The notes beneath the pieces are model-generated. The model did no database searches. It saw only the letters and a list, made by a program, of their open reading frames with translations, and had not been told where the DNA came from. A DNA stretch of 64,000 bases from Lawsonibacter asaccharolyticus (GTDB lineage: Bacteria; Bacillota; Clostridia; Oscillospirales; Oscillospiraceae). Position numbers and translations under genes: made by a program. Each line of letters starts with the position of its first letter. The stretch's first letter is position 1. Positions 24,813-33,306 of this stretch are shown in pieces. The stretch is taken from positions 2,542,001 to 2,606,000 of the forward strand of contig BFBT01000001.1 in assembly GCA_003112755.1 (NCBI GenBank), given 5' to 3'.

Positions 24813-26576
24813 TTGGGTAACTATTCTATGCCCCGATACTTCCAGAACATGCCCGTGGTGGGCAAGCCCGTCCGCGCCAACGCGGAAAACGTGGCTGAGC
24901 TGAAGGCCATCGAGGAGGAGATCCACGCCCAGATCGTGAAGGGCCTGGAGAACGGCAAGGCCGACGCGGACATGAATGCCAAGGGCCAGCTCACCGCCAT
25001 GCAGCGGGTGTCCCTGCTGGTGGACCCCGGCACCTGGTGCCCCCTGAACAGCCTGTACAACCCCGAGAAGAACAAGACCGGCACCACCTCCATCGTCAAG
25101 GGCCTGGGCCGTGTCAACGGCAAGTGGTGCGTTATCATCGCCTCCGACAACAAGAAGCACGCCGGCACCTGGGTGCCCGGCCAGGCTGACAACCTGCTGC
25201 GGGGCAGCGACACCGCCAAGCGGCTGCGCATCCCCCTGATCTATCTGCTGGAGTGCGCCGGCGTGGAGCTGGACCAGCAGGAGAAGGTGTACCCCAACCG
25301 CCGGGGCGGCGGCACCCCCTTCTATCGCAACTCCGAGCTCAACCAGATGGGCATCCCCGTCATCGTGGGCATCCACGGCACCAACCCCGCCGGCGGCGGC
25401 TACCACTCCATCAGCCCCACCGTCCTGGTGGCCCATGAGAAGGCCAACATGGCCGTGGGCGGCGCCGGTATCGTGGGCGGCATGAACCCCAAGCCCCACG
25501 TGGACATGGAGGCCGCTCTGGCCCAGATCGAGGCCACCAAGGGCCTGCGGGCCGATCCTCCCGGATCTGTCTCCATCCACTTCGGACAGACCGGCTTCTT
25601 CCGTGAGGTGTACAACACCCAGGAGGGCGTCATCGCCGGCATCAAGAAGTATGTGGATATGCTGCCCAGCTATGACCTGGAGTTCTTCCGCGTGGATGCG
25701 CCCCAGTCTCCCGCCGTCTCCGACGAGGAGCTGTACGACCTGGTGCTCAACAACAAGAACCGTCCTTATGACATGTACTCCGTCATCGCCCGCCTGTTCG
25801 ACGGCAGCCAGTTCATGGAGTACAAGAAGGGCTACGGCCCCGAGATGATCACCGGTCTGGCCAAGGTGGACGGCCTGTTGGTCGGCGTGGTAGCCAACCA
25901 GCAGGGCGTGTTCCCCAACTACCCTGAGTACAAGATGGAGAAGTACGGCCAGTCCATGGGCGCCGGCGGCAAGCTGTACCGCCAGGGACTGATCAAGATG
26001 AACGAGTTCGTCACCCTGTGCGCTCGCGACCGCATCCCCATGATCTGGATCCAGGACACCACTGGCATCGACGTAGGCGATGACGCCGAGGTCGCCGAGC
26101 TGCTGGGTCTGGGCCAGTCCCTGATCTACTCCATCCAGACCAGCAAGCTGCCCATGATGGAGATCACCCTGCGCCGCGGCACTGCCGCCGCTCACTATGT
26201 GCTGGGCGGCCCCCAGGGCAACGACAACAACGCCTTCTCCCTGGGCACCGCCGCCACTGAGATCAATGTCATGAATGGCAAGACCGCCGCCAACGCCATG
26301 TACACCGGCCGTCTGGCCAAGGATCAGAAGGCGGGCAAGGATCTCCAGCCCACCATCGACAAGATGAACGCCCTGATCGACGACTACGATGTGAAGTCCA
26401 AGCCTCTGTTCTGCGCCCAGGCCGGCCTGGTGGACGAGATCGTGGACATGCCCATGATGCGCAACTACATCGTGGCCTTCACTGATGCTGTCTATCAGAA
26501 CCCCGAGTCCATCTGCCCCTTCCATCAGATGCTGCTGCCCCGTACCATCCGGGACTACGACAACCTGAAGAAGTAA
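24813..26576 (+). CDS. gcdA: Glutaconyl-CoA decarboxylase, alpha (carboxyltransferase) subunit
   Basis: 587-aa carboxyltransferase that transfers CO2 from glutaconyl-CoA to biotin, giving crotonyl-CoA; it works at the membrane with the biotin carrier and the Na+ pump encoded 4 kb downstream. Crotonase-fold halves are visible (GTNPAGGGYHSISPTVLVAH; RRGTAAAHYVLGGPQGNDNN). The TTG at 24813 was chosen over TTG 24807 because GGAGG ends 8 bp before it, and 587 residues is the length recalled for the A. fermentans subunit. Third gene of the gctA-gctB-gcdA operon; a stem-loop follows. Confidence 0.94.
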   Translation: MGNYSMPRYFQNMPVVGKPVRANAENVAELKAIEEEIHAQIVKGLENGKADADMNAKGQLTAMQRVSLLVDPGTWCPLNSLYNPEKNKTGTTSIVKGLGRVNGKWCVIIASDNKKHAGTWVPGQADNLLRGSDTAKRLRIPLIYLLECAGVELDQQEKVYPNRRGGGTPFYRNSELNQMGIPVIVGIHGTNPAGGGYHSISPTVLVAHEKANMAVGGAGIVGGMNPKPHVDMEAALAQIEATKGLRADPPGSVSIHFGQTGFFREVYNTQEGVIAGIKKYVDMLPSYDLEFFRVDAPQSPAVSDEELYDLVLNNKNRPYDMYSVIARLFDGSQFMEYKKGYGPEMITGLAKVDGLLVGVVANQQGVFPNYPEYKMEKYGQSMGAGGKLYRQGLIKMNEFVTLCARDRIPMIWIQDTTGIDVGDDAEVAELLGLGQSLIYSIQTSKLPMMEITLRRGTAAAHYVLGGPQGNDNNAFSLGTAATEINVMNGKTAANAMYTGRLAKDQKAGKDLQPTIDKMNALIDDYDVKSKPLFCAQAGLVDEIVDMPMMRNYIVAFTDAVYQNPESICPFHQMLLPRTIRDYDNLKK

Positions 26577-26598
26577 GGGCCTTTCCCACACAAATGCG

Positions 26599-26638
26599 CC
26601 CCCTCCGCCCGGGCCACAGCCGGTCCCGGCGGAGGGGG
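26599..26638. terminator. Stem-loop after gcdA
   Basis: CCCCCTCCGCC (26599-26609) / GGCGGAGGGGG (26628-26638), 11-bp stem, no U-run. It may end the gct-gcdA transcript or set a lower level for hgdC downstream. Confidence 0.55.
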
Positions 26639-26733
26639 AGAGCAGCGGCCCGGCGCAGGTGTGACAGCGCCGGGGGTCCTGGAGAAAGCAGTCTCCGGCG
26701 GGACCACACAATTTCTGACATTGGAGCGAAACC

Positions 26734-27531
26734 ATGGATAAAATTTACACGCTGGGCATCGATATCGGCTCCACCGCCTCTAAGTGCGTTATCCTGGCGG
26801 ATGGCAAGGAGCTGGTCAGCAAGTCCCTCATCCCCGTGGGAGCGGGGACCAGCGGCCCCCAGCGGGCCATCAGCGACGTACTGGAGAACGCCGGGCTGAA
26901 GCGGGAGGACATGGGCTATGTCCTGGCCACAGGTTACGGCCGCAACTCCATGCTGGAGATCGCAGACCAGCAGATGAGCGAGCTGAGCTGCCACGCCAGA
27001 GGAGCCAGCTTCCTTTTTCCTGAAGTCCACACCGTCATCGACATCGGGGGCCAGGATGTGAAGGTGCTCCAGATCGAGAACGGGGTCATGACCAACTTTG
27101 TCATGAACGACAAGTGTGCTGCCGGCACTGGCCGGTTCCTGGACGTGATGGCCCGGGTGCTGGAGGTGAAGGTGGAGGACCTGGGGACGCTGGGGGCGCA
27201 GTCCACCAAGAACGTGTCCATCAGCTCTACCTGCACTGTCTTTGCCGAGAGCGAGGTCATCAGCCAGCTGTCTCTGGACACTGACAAACGGGATATCATC
27301 AACGGCATCCACCACTCCGTGGCCAGCCGGGTGGCAGGCCTTGCCCACCGGGTAGGCGTCCGGGATCAGGTGGTCATGACCGGCGGCGTGGCACAGAACA
27401 CCGGCGTGGTCAAGGCGCTGGAGGAGGAACTGGGCCACATCATCTATACCTCGCCCCTGACACAGTACAACGGGGCTCTGGGGGCGGCGCTGTTCGCCTA
27501 TCAGAGGTATCAGAAGGAACAAAAGGGATGA
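26734..27531 (+). CDS. hgdC: HgdC, ATP-dependent activator of 2-hydroxyglutaryl-CoA dehydratase
   Basis: 265-aa homodimeric [4Fe-4S] ATPase ('archerase') that injects one electron into the dehydratase at the cost of ATP. The ASKHA phosphate loop is at the N-terminus ([16 protein letters not shown]). Cluster ligands are C128 ([11 protein letters not shown]) and C167 ([12 protein letters not shown]), one per subunit each, matching C127/C166 of the characterised activator (from memory). The ATGA at its end overlaps a 57-aa membrane peptide gene, with the dehydratase subunits after it. Confidence 0.96.
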   Translation: MDKIYTLGIDIGSTASKCVILADGKELVSKSLIPVGAGTSGPQRAISDVLENAGLKREDMGYVLATGYGRNSMLEIADQQMSELSCHARGASFLFPEVHTVIDIGGQDVKVLQIENGVMTNFVMNDKCAAGTGRFLDVMARVLEVKVEDLGTLGAQSTKNVSISSTCTVFAESEVISQLSLDTDKRDIINGIHHSVASRVAGLAHRVGVRDQVVMTGGVAQNTGVVKALEEELGHIIYTSPLTQYNGALGAALFAYQRYQKEQKG

Positions 27532-27701
27532 AAAAAGTCCTGTTTGGTATCGCACTGATCCTGTTCGCCGTAGTACTGCTGTTGTCAGGGATATGGCTGC
27601 CAGTCATAAGTGACCTGATGGATAGAACGGAGTTTGCCGTCCTTGTCGCGGCCATCGGACTGGTGATTGCCGGGATCGGCGCGTTTACCAGGGAGAAATG
27701 A
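27528..27701 (+). CDS. 57-aa membrane peptide coupled to hgdC
   Basis: Short frame not previously listed: ATG 27528 overlaps the hgdC stop (ATGA). It reads [20 protein letters not shown], then [20 protein letters not shown] and [17 protein letters not shown]. Two hydrophobic helices (about 4-24 and 36-54) are joined by an acidic turn, with a basic cap at each end. The frame stays open with a sensible membrane topology, and the coupling supports translation. No family recognised. Position between the activator and the dehydratase suggests a role in, or co-expression with, that enzyme. Confidence 0.6.
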   Translation: MKKVLFGIALILFAVVLLLSGIWLPVISDLMDRTEFAVLVAAIGLVIAGIGAFTREK

Positions 27702-27783
27702 TCCATTTCGGGCTGTTTTCCCAGCGGCCCCGCAACATTGAAACATTGATTTTCTAGTGAATCTAGTGAGGAGGAGAAGAACA

Positions 27784-29232
27784 ATGGCTAAAACTGTAAG
27801 CCCCGGCGTTCAGGCGCTGCGCAAGGTCGTCGAGGATGTGTACGCCGACGCCCGCAAGGCCAAGGCCGAGGGCAAGCTGGTGGGCTGGTCCAGCTCCAAG
27901 TTCCCCTGTGAGCTGGCCGAGGCCTTTGATCTGAACGTCATGTACCCCGAGAACCAGGCTGCCGGCATTGCCGCCAACCGGGACGGCGAGATCATGTGCA
28001 AGGCTGCCGAGGACTTGGGCTTTGACAACGACATCTGCGGCTACGCCCGCATCAGCCTGGCCTACGCCGCCGGCAAGCGTGCTTCCCGCAAGGTGGACCT
28101 GGAGACCGGTGAGTATGTCATCAACCCCAACAGCGGCAAACCCCTGAAGGACGAGAACGGCAACGTGGTCATTGACCCCGAGACCGGCAAGCCCAAGAAG
28201 GACCCCAAGACCATGCAGCCCTACACGGTGCTGGACGACATCTATGAGATCGAGGCCCTGCCTGAGGGCCGGGAGAAGGAGCTGCGGAAGGCGGCTATCA
28301 AGCCCTACCGCCAGATGCAGATGCCTCAGCCCGACTTCATGCTCTGCTGCAACAACATCTGCAACTGCATGACCAAGTGGTATGAGAACATCGCCCGCAT
28401 GCGCAACATCCCCCTGATCATGATCGATATCCCCTACAACAACACTGTTGATGTCCATGACACCAATGTGGCCTATGTCCGCGCCCAGTTCGACTCCGCC
28501 ATCAAGCAGCTGGAAGAGCTGACCGGCAAGAAGTTCGACGAGAAGAAGTTTGAGCAGGCCTGCGCCAATGCCAACCGCACCGCCCAGGCCTGGCTGCGGG
28601 TGTGCGATTACCTGCAGTACAAACCCTCCCCCTACAGCGGCTTCGATCTGTTCAACCACATGGCCGACGTAGTCACTGCCCGCGGCAAGGTGGCCGCCGC
28701 CGAGGCCTTTGAGCTGCTGGAGAAGGACCTGGAGGAGGCCGTCAAGAACGGCACCTCCACCACCCCCTTCCCTGAGAAGTACCGTGTCATGTTCGAGGGC
28801 ATTCCCTGCTGGCCCAAGCTGCCCAATCTGTTCAAGCCTCTGAAGGAGCATGGCGTCAACGTCACCGCCGTGGTGTATGCCCCCGCTTTCGGCTTTGTGT
28901 ACAATAATATGGACGAGATGGTCCGCGCCTACTACAAGGCCCCCAACTCCGTGTGTATCGAGCAGGGCGTGGATTGGCGCGAAGGCATCTGCCGGGACAA
29001 CAAGGTGGACGGCGTGCTGGTCCACTACAACCGCTCCTGCAAGCCCTGGTCCGGCTACATGGCCGAGATGCAGCGCCGCTTTACCAAGGATCTGGGTGTC
29101 CCCTGTGCCGGTTTTGACGGAGACCAGGCTGACCCCCGGAACTTCAACGAGGCCCAGTATGAGACCCGTGTCCAGGGCCTGGTGGAGGCCATGGAGGCCA
29201 ATCAAGCGAAGAAGGAGGCCGAGGCGAAATGA
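27784..29232 (+). CDS. hgdA: 2-Hydroxyglutaryl-CoA dehydratase, subunit A
   Basis: 482-aa alpha subunit of the oxygen-sensitive [4Fe-4S] radical dehydratase that removes water from (R)-2-hydroxyglutaryl-CoA to give (E)-glutaconyl-CoA. Signature blocks are SSSKFPCELAEAF near the N-terminus, cluster-region cysteines in FMLCCNNICNCMTKWYEN, and C-terminal VHYNRSCKPWSGYMAEMQ. ATG 27784 follows AGTGAGGAGGAGAAGAACA. The last codons overlap the hgdB start (ATGA), giving equal synthesis of both subunits. Confidence 0.95.
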   Translation: MAKTVSPGVQALRKVVEDVYADARKAKAEGKLVGWSSSKFPCELAEAFDLNVMYPENQAAGIAANRDGEIMCKAAEDLGFDNDICGYARISLAYAAGKRASRKVDLETGEYVINPNSGKPLKDENGNVVIDPETGKPKKDPKTMQPYTVLDDIYEIEALPEGREKELRKAAIKPYRQMQMPQPDFMLCCNNICNCMTKWYENIARMRNIPLIMIDIPYNNTVDVHDTNVAYVRAQFDSAIKQLEELTGKKFDEKKFEQACANANRTAQAWLRVCDYLQYKPSPYSGFDLFNHMADVVTARGKVAAAEAFELLEKDLEEAVKNGTSTTPFPEKYRVMFEGIPCWPKLPNLFKPLKEHGVNVTAVVYAPAFGFVYNNMDEMVRAYYKAPNSVCIEQGVDWREGICRDNKVDGVLVHYNRSCKPWSGYMAEMQRRFTKDLGVPCAGFDGDQADPRNFNEAQYETRVQGLVEAMEANQAKKEAEAK

Positions 29233-30365
29233 GCACCGAGGTTTTGCTGAACAAGTTCAAGGAGTATTCCGAGCACCCCTACCGTGTGCTGAGCGAGTAC
29301 AAGAAGCAGGGCAAAAAGGTGATCGGAATGCTGCCCTACTATGCCCCTGCCGAGCTGGTGGTGGCCGCCGGCATGGTGCCCATGGGCATCTGGGGAAGCA
29401 ACAAGAAGACCATTGCTCTGGCTAAGGAGTACTGCGCCACCTTCTACTGCACCATCGCCCAGCTGGCGCTGGAGATGCTGCTGGACGGCACCCTGGATCA
29501 GCTGGACGGCGTCATCACCCCCACCATCTGTGATACCCTGCGGCCCATGAGCCAGAACATCCGCGTGGCCATGAGCGACAAGTTGCCCTGCATCTTCCTG
29601 GCCCATCCCCAGTACCGCAAGCCCGCTTTCGGCCTGCAGTTCACGGTGGACCAGTACATGCACGTCAAGTCTGAGCTGGAGAAGATTGCCGGCAAGGAGA
29701 TCACCGATGACGACCTGCGGGCCGCTATCAAGGTGATGAACCGCAGCCGCGCCGCCCGCCGGGCTTTCGTCAAGCTGGCTAGCGAGCACTGTGATGTCAT
29801 CTCCGCCGTCAGCCGCTCCGCCGTGCTGCGCTCCGCTTGGTTCATGGAGCCCGCCGTCTACGCCGAGAAGCTGGAGGCCCTGAACGCCGAGCTGGCCCAG
29901 CTGCCCGCAGCCAACTGGAAGGGCAGAAAGATCGTCACCTCCGGCATCATCTGCGACAACCCCAAGCTGCTCCAGATCTTTGACGACAACAACATTGCCA
30001 TTGCCGCCGACGACGTGGCCCAAGAGAGCCGCGCTTTCCGGGTGGACGCCAGCGAGGAGGGCGATCCCATGATGGCCCTGGCCCAGCAGTTCGCTGATCA
30101 GGACTATGATGTCCTGCTCTACGATGAGCACTCCAGCCAGAACCGCCGGGGCGAGTTCGTGGCCCAGCTGGCCAAGGACAGCGGTGCCCAGGGCGTGGTC
30201 CTGTTCATGCAGCAGTTCTGCGACCCCGAAGAGATGGAGTACCCCTATCTGAAGAAGGCGCTGGACGAGGCCGGCGTGCCCCACATCAAGCTGGGTGTGG
30301 ACCAGCAGATGCGGGACTTCGGGCAGGCCAGCACCGCCATCCAGGCATTTGCCGACGTGCTGTAA
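29229..30365 (+). CDS. hgdB: 2-Hydroxyglutaryl-CoA dehydratase, subunit B
   Basis: 378-aa beta subunit, partner of HgdA. The family opening GMLPYYAPAELVVAAGMVPM and the cluster-binding region GVITPTICDTLRPMSQNI are visible, with C-terminal VLFMQQFCDPEEMEYP. It starts in a 4-bp overlap with hgdA. A new strong promoter begins 40 bp after its stop, so the remaining decarboxylase genes are a separate unit. Confidence 0.95.
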   Translation: MSTEVLLNKFKEYSEHPYRVLSEYKKQGKKVIGMLPYYAPAELVVAAGMVPMGIWGSNKKTIALAKEYCATFYCTIAQLALEMLLDGTLDQLDGVITPTICDTLRPMSQNIRVAMSDKLPCIFLAHPQYRKPAFGLQFTVDQYMHVKSELEKIAGKEITDDDLRAAIKVMNRSRAARRAFVKLASEHCDVISAVSRSAVLRSAWFMEPAVYAEKLEALNAELAQLPAANWKGRKIVTSGIICDNPKLLQIFDDNNIAIAADDVAQESRAFRVDASEEGDPMMALAQQFADQDYDVLLYDEHSSQNRRGEFVAQLAKDSGAQGVVLFMQQFCDPEEMEYPYLKKALDEAGVPHIKLGVDQQMRDFGQASTAIQAFADVL

Positions 30366-30404
30366 AGATCCCATGCAGAAAATCGGTCTTCTGGGCCGAA
30401 ACCC

Positions 30405-30433
30405 TTGAAAAATTCCCGCTGAAGTGATATAAT
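30405..30433 (+). promoter_or_regulatory. Strong promoter of gcdC-gcdD-gcdB
   Basis: TTGAAA (30405-30410), 17-bp spacer ending in TGA, consensus TATAAT (30428-30433): near-ideal vegetative promoter with an extended -10. It yields a leader of about 135 nt. Confidence 0.85.
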
Positions 30434-30451
30434 GCCACCAATTTCGGGTTT

Positions 30452-30485
30452 CTCCCCCTGTGTCCCGTCACGGGAACAGGGGGAG
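30452..30485 (+). other. Leader hairpin of the gcdC operon
   Basis: CTCCCCCTGT (30452-30461) / ACAGGGGGAG (30476-30485) with an inner TCCCG/CGGGA stem: 15 paired bases, one bulged G and a 3-nt loop, beginning about 12 nt into the transcript. No U-run, so an RNA-stabilising 5' hairpin is likelier than an attenuator. Confidence 0.6.
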
Positions 30486-30574
30486 TCCGGGAAAATGGAC
30501 GTCCGATTGGGAGGGGCCTGCGCCCGGCCCAAGCCGGTGACCATAAAATAATCAAAGAAGGGGAAAGATAGACT

Positions 30575-30985
30575 ATGAACTACAACGTAACTGTAAATGG
30601 AAAAGTTTACAGCGTGACTGTGGAAAAGACTGGAGCCGCCGCTCCTGCCGCTGTCGCTCCCGTGGCCGCCCCTGTGGCTGCCGCTCCTGTCGCCGCCCCC
30701 GCGCCCGCTGCTGCTCCCGCCCCCGCCGCCGCTCCGGCGCCCGCTGCTGCTCCCGCCACTGTGGCCGCCGGTGAGACGGCTGTCAACAGCCCCATGCCCG
30801 GCAATATCTTCAAGGTGGAGTGCTCCGTGGGCCAGGCCGTGAAGGCTGGCGACGTGCTGGTGGTGCTGGAGGCCATGAAGATGGAGATCGAGGTCTCCGC
30901 CCCCGTGGACGGCACCGTCAAGGCCGTGGCCGCCACTGTGGGCACCGCTGTCAACACTGACGATCTGCTGGTCACCCTGGGTTAA
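30575..30985 (+). CDS. gcdC: Glutaconyl-CoA decarboxylase, biotin carrier subunit
   Basis: 136-aa biotin carboxyl carrier protein. A short N-terminal segment (MNYNVTVNGKVYSVTVEKTG) leads into an about 40-residue Ala/Pro hinge and a biotinyl domain (about 65-136), with the biotinylated lysine K102 in LEAMKMEIEV. It shuttles CO2 between GcdA and the membrane pump GcdB. Its biotinyl domain differs from that fused to the next protein at only three positions in about 70. RBS GAAGGGGAAAGATAG. Confidence 0.95.
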   Translation: MNYNVTVNGKVYSVTVEKTGAAAPAAVAPVAAPVAAAPVAAPAPAAAPAPAAAPAPAAAPATVAAGETAVNSPMPGNIFKVECSVGQAVKAGDVLVVLEAMKMEIEVSAPVDGTVKAVAATVGTAVNTDDLLVTLG

Positions 30986-31004
30986 AAGTAGGGGGTACAG
31001 ATAC

Positions 31005-31667
31005 ATGCCTAGTGTTGATAAAGCAATTATTAACCCGTTTGAACCTCTGGGTGTCGGTGAGGCCCTGCTGGTAGCCGTGTCCGGTCTGCTGATCGTCTTT
31101 GTGATGCTTGCCATGCTGATGGCGGTCATTTTGGTGATCTCCAAGATCGTGGCCGCTATCGAGGGCAAGGGAAAGGCTCCTGCCGCACCCGCTCCCAAGT
31201 CCGCTGCCCCTGCCGCCAAACCGGCAGCAGCCCCCGCCGCCCCTGCGGTGGATGAGGGGGAGCTGGTTGCGGTGATGATGGCCGCTGTGGCTGAGGAGTC
31301 CGGGATGTCCCCCAACTCCTTCCAAATCACCAACATCAGTGCGGCTCCTGCCGCCGCTGCCCCTGCCCCTGTTGCTGCTCCTGCTGCGGCCCCCGCACCT
31401 GCTCCTGCTGCCGCCCCCGCGCCTGTTGCGGCTCCTGCCGCTGTGGCCGCCGGAGAGACGGCCGTCAACAGCCCCATGCCCGGAAACATCTTCAAGGTGG
31501 AGTGCTCTGTGGGCCAGGCTGTAAAGGCCGGCGATGTGCTGGTGGTGCTGGAGGCCATGAAGATGGAAATCGAGGTCTCCGCTCCCGTGGACGGAACTGT
31601 GAAGGCCGTCTCTGCCGTTGTGGGTACTGCTGTGAACACCGATGACCTGCTGGTCACCATCGGTTGA
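31005..31667 (+). CDS. Fusion of OadG/GcdD-type membrane subunit with a biotinyl domain
   Basis: 220-aa two-part protein. Residues about 1-110 form the small membrane-anchored delta subunit: a single transmembrane helix at 20-47 (LLVAVSGLLIVFVMLAMLMA) and the OadG-like LVAVMMAAVAEESGMSPNSF. After an Ala/Pro linker (about 113-147), a full biotinyl domain follows with K186 in LEAMKMEIEV. In most decarboxylases these are separate proteins. It sits between gcdC and gcdB, so the complex would contain two biotin carriers, one tethered to the membrane. Many synonymous differences from gcdC show the copy is not recent. Confidence 0.88.
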   Translation: MPSVDKAIINPFEPLGVGEALLVAVSGLLIVFVMLAMLMAVILVISKIVAAIEGKGKAPAAPAPKSAAPAAKPAAAPAAPAVDEGELVAVMMAAVAEESGMSPNSFQITNISAAPAAAAPAPVAAPAAAPAPAPAAAPAPVAAPAAVAAGETAVNSPMPGNIFKVECSVGQAVKAGDVLVVLEAMKMEIEVSAPVDGTVKAVSAVVGTAVNTDDLLVTIG

Positions 31668-31682
31668 GAGGAGGGGTGAAGT

Positions 31683-32840
31683 ATGGAATTTCTGAAAGAA
31701 GTCATTTTTGCGATTGCTGGCGGTTCTGGCTTTGCCGCTCTGGACTGGAAGACCGTGGTCATGCTCGTCATTGCCTGTGTCCTGCTGTACATGGGTATCG
31801 GCAAGGGCTTTGAGCCCCTGCTGCTGGTCCCCATCGCATTCGGTATGCTGCTGGCCAACCTGCCCATTACCGGCTTGTTTGCCGAGCCCGTCTATGATGC
31901 CGCTACCCATAGTGGAACAGTAGGCTTTATGTGGGTACTCTATCAGGGTGTCCAATACGCCATTTACCCGTCTATCATCTTTATGGGCATCGGTGCCATG
32001 ACCGACTTTGGTCCTCTGCTGGCTAACCCCATGTCCCTGCTGCTGGGCGCTGCTGCGCAGCTGGGCATCTTCGCAGCGTTCCTGATGGCGCTGGTCCTGG
32101 GCTTTACTCCCGCTGAGGCTGCCGCCATCGGCGTCATTGGCGGCGCAGACGGCCCCACTGCTATCCTGACGGCATCAAAATTGGCGGTAGAGCTGTTGCC
32201 GGCTATTGCCATCGCGGCATACTCTTACATGGCCCTGATCCCCATGATCCAGCCCCCGCTGATGAAGCTGATGACCACTAAGAAAATGCGTCAGGTCAAG
32301 ATGAGTCAGCTGCGTGTGGTCTCCAAAACTGAGAAGATCATCTTCCCCATTGCCGTGACCATCTTCGTAGTGCTGCTGATCCCCGATACTGCACCTCTGA
32401 TTGGTATGCTCATGCTGGGCAACCTGTTCCGTGAGTGTGGTGTCACGGAGCGTCTGTCTGATACCGCTCAGAACGCTCTGATCAATATCGTGACGATTCC
32501 GCTGGGCCTGTCCGTGGGCTTTAAGGCTACGGCCAGCAGCTTCCTGACTGTTGAGACCCTGTCCATTATCGCTCTGGGTCTGACGGCTTTCCTGCTGTCC
32601 ACTGCTGGCGGCCTGCTGCTGGGCGATTTGATGTATGTTCTGACTGGTGGCAAGGTCAATCCGCTGATCGGCTCTGCCGGCGTGTCCGCCGTGCCTATGG
32701 CGGCCCGTGTGTCCCAGGTGGTGGGACAGAAGGAGAACCCCTCCAACTTCCTGCTGATGCACGCTATGGGACCCAATGTGGCTGGCGTCATCGGTTCCGC
32801 TTGTGCCGCTGGATTTATGATCAAGGTCTTCGGCGGCTGA
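31683..32840 (+). CDS. gcdB: Glutaconyl-CoA decarboxylase, beta subunit (Na+ pump)
   Basis: 385-aa polytopic carboxybiotin decarboxylase of the OadB/MmdB/GcdB family, which couples biotin-CO2 cleavage to export of Na+. Conserved Na+/carboxybiotin regions are GVIGGADGPTAILTASKLA and GSAGVSAVPMAARVSQVVGQ. About nine or more hydrophobic helices. It ends the gcdC-gcdD-gcdB unit and is followed by a strong terminator. The Na+ gradient it makes could drive GltS and the NhaC-type protein encoded elsewhere in the window. Confidence 0.95.
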   Translation: MEFLKEVIFAIAGGSGFAALDWKTVVMLVIACVLLYMGIGKGFEPLLLVPIAFGMLLANLPITGLFAEPVYDAATHSGTVGFMWVLYQGVQYAIYPSIIFMGIGAMTDFGPLLANPMSLLLGAAAQLGIFAAFLMALVLGFTPAEAAAIGVIGGADGPTAILTASKLAVELLPAIAIAAYSYMALIPMIQPPLMKLMTTKKMRQVKMSQLRVVSKTEKIIFPIAVTIFVVLLIPDTAPLIGMLMLGNLFRECGVTERLSDTAQNALINIVTIPLGLSVGFKATASSFLTVETLSIIALGLTAFLLSTAGGLLLGDLMYVLTGGKVNPLIGSAGVSAVPMAARVSQVVGQKENPSNFLLMHAMGPNVAGVIGSACAAGFMIKVFGG

Positions 32841-32869
32841 TTTAAAGCGATTACAGTTTCAAACAGGTG

Positions 32870-32909
32870 CTCGGCACACCGGTGCAGACCGGTGTGCCGA
32901 GTGCTTTTT
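32870..32909 (+). terminator. Terminator of the gcd operon
   Basis: CTCGGCACACCGGT (32870-32883), GCAG loop, ACCGGTGTGCCGAG (32888-32901), then TGCTTTTT: 14-bp perfect stem with a U-run. The following 32910-33036 is A/G-rich non-coding DNA. Confidence 0.93.
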
Positions 32910-33036
32910 CCGTGCAGGAAAAGAGATGCGGCGGAGAGAAAAGAGGGGGCATCGAGGGGGAAAAGGCGGAAAAAAGCTGGGCAGAACAGGGGAGAGGAGG
33001 AAGGAAGAAAAAATTTGAAAAAAATAAAAATAGTAC

Positions 33037-33065
33037 TTGCCAAATCGAAAAATATGTGCTATTAT
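33037..33065 (+). promoter_or_regulatory. Promoter of tRNA-Arg
   Basis: TTGCCA (33037-33042), 17-bp spacer ending in TGC, TATTAT (33060-33065): extended -10 promoter 38 bp before the tRNA. Confidence 0.75.
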
Positions 33066-33103
33066 TTATAAGCTGTCAGTGAGAGATACTTCTCCTGCGG
33101 TAT

Positions 33104-33180
33104 GCGGCTGTAGCTCAGTTGGATAGAGTGTTTGGCTACGAACCAAAAGGTCGGGGGTTCGAATCCCTTCAGCCGTACCA
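33104..33180 (+). tRNA. tRNA-Arg (anticodon ACG)
   Basis: 77-nt cloverleaf with encoded CCA. Acceptor GCGGCTG pairs with CAGCCGT (one G-U), the D arm is GCTC/GAGT, and the anticodon arm is TTTGG-CTACGAA-CCAAA with anticodon ACG (read as ICG, decoding CGU/CGC/CGA). The T arm GGGGG-TTCGAAT-CCCTT has two G-U pairs. Own promoter upstream, perfect terminator immediately after. Confidence 0.97.
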
Positions 33181-33218
33181 CTCGTCGCAAGCGTCGTATC
33201 GCTTGCGACGAGTTTTTT
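33181..33218 (+). terminator. Terminator of tRNA-Arg
   Basis: CTCGTCGCAAGCG (33181-33193) / CGCTTGCGACGAG (33200-33212) plus TTTTTT: 13-bp perfect stem starting at the base after the CCA. Confidence 0.95.
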
Positions 33219-33266
33219 CGTTTCATTACAAAACTTATCGCGCACTCACTTTGCTGCTCCTCGCTT

Positions 33267-33306
33267 CCAAACCGAAGCCCAGCGTAGCGGGTTCGGTTTG
33301 GTTTTT
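33267..33306 (+). terminator. Second terminator downstream of tRNA-Arg
   Basis: CCAAACCGAA (33267-33276) / TTCGGTTTGG (33292-33301) followed by TTTTT. Together with the previous one it isolates the tRNA from the island beyond. No gene was found in 33219-33603; the rest is AT-rich spacer and the hairpins listed. Confidence 0.75.

Noticed and set aside
33104..33180. Attachment site of an integrated element at tRNA-Arg
   Set aside because: No integrase and no repeat of the tRNA 3' end was found in the window.
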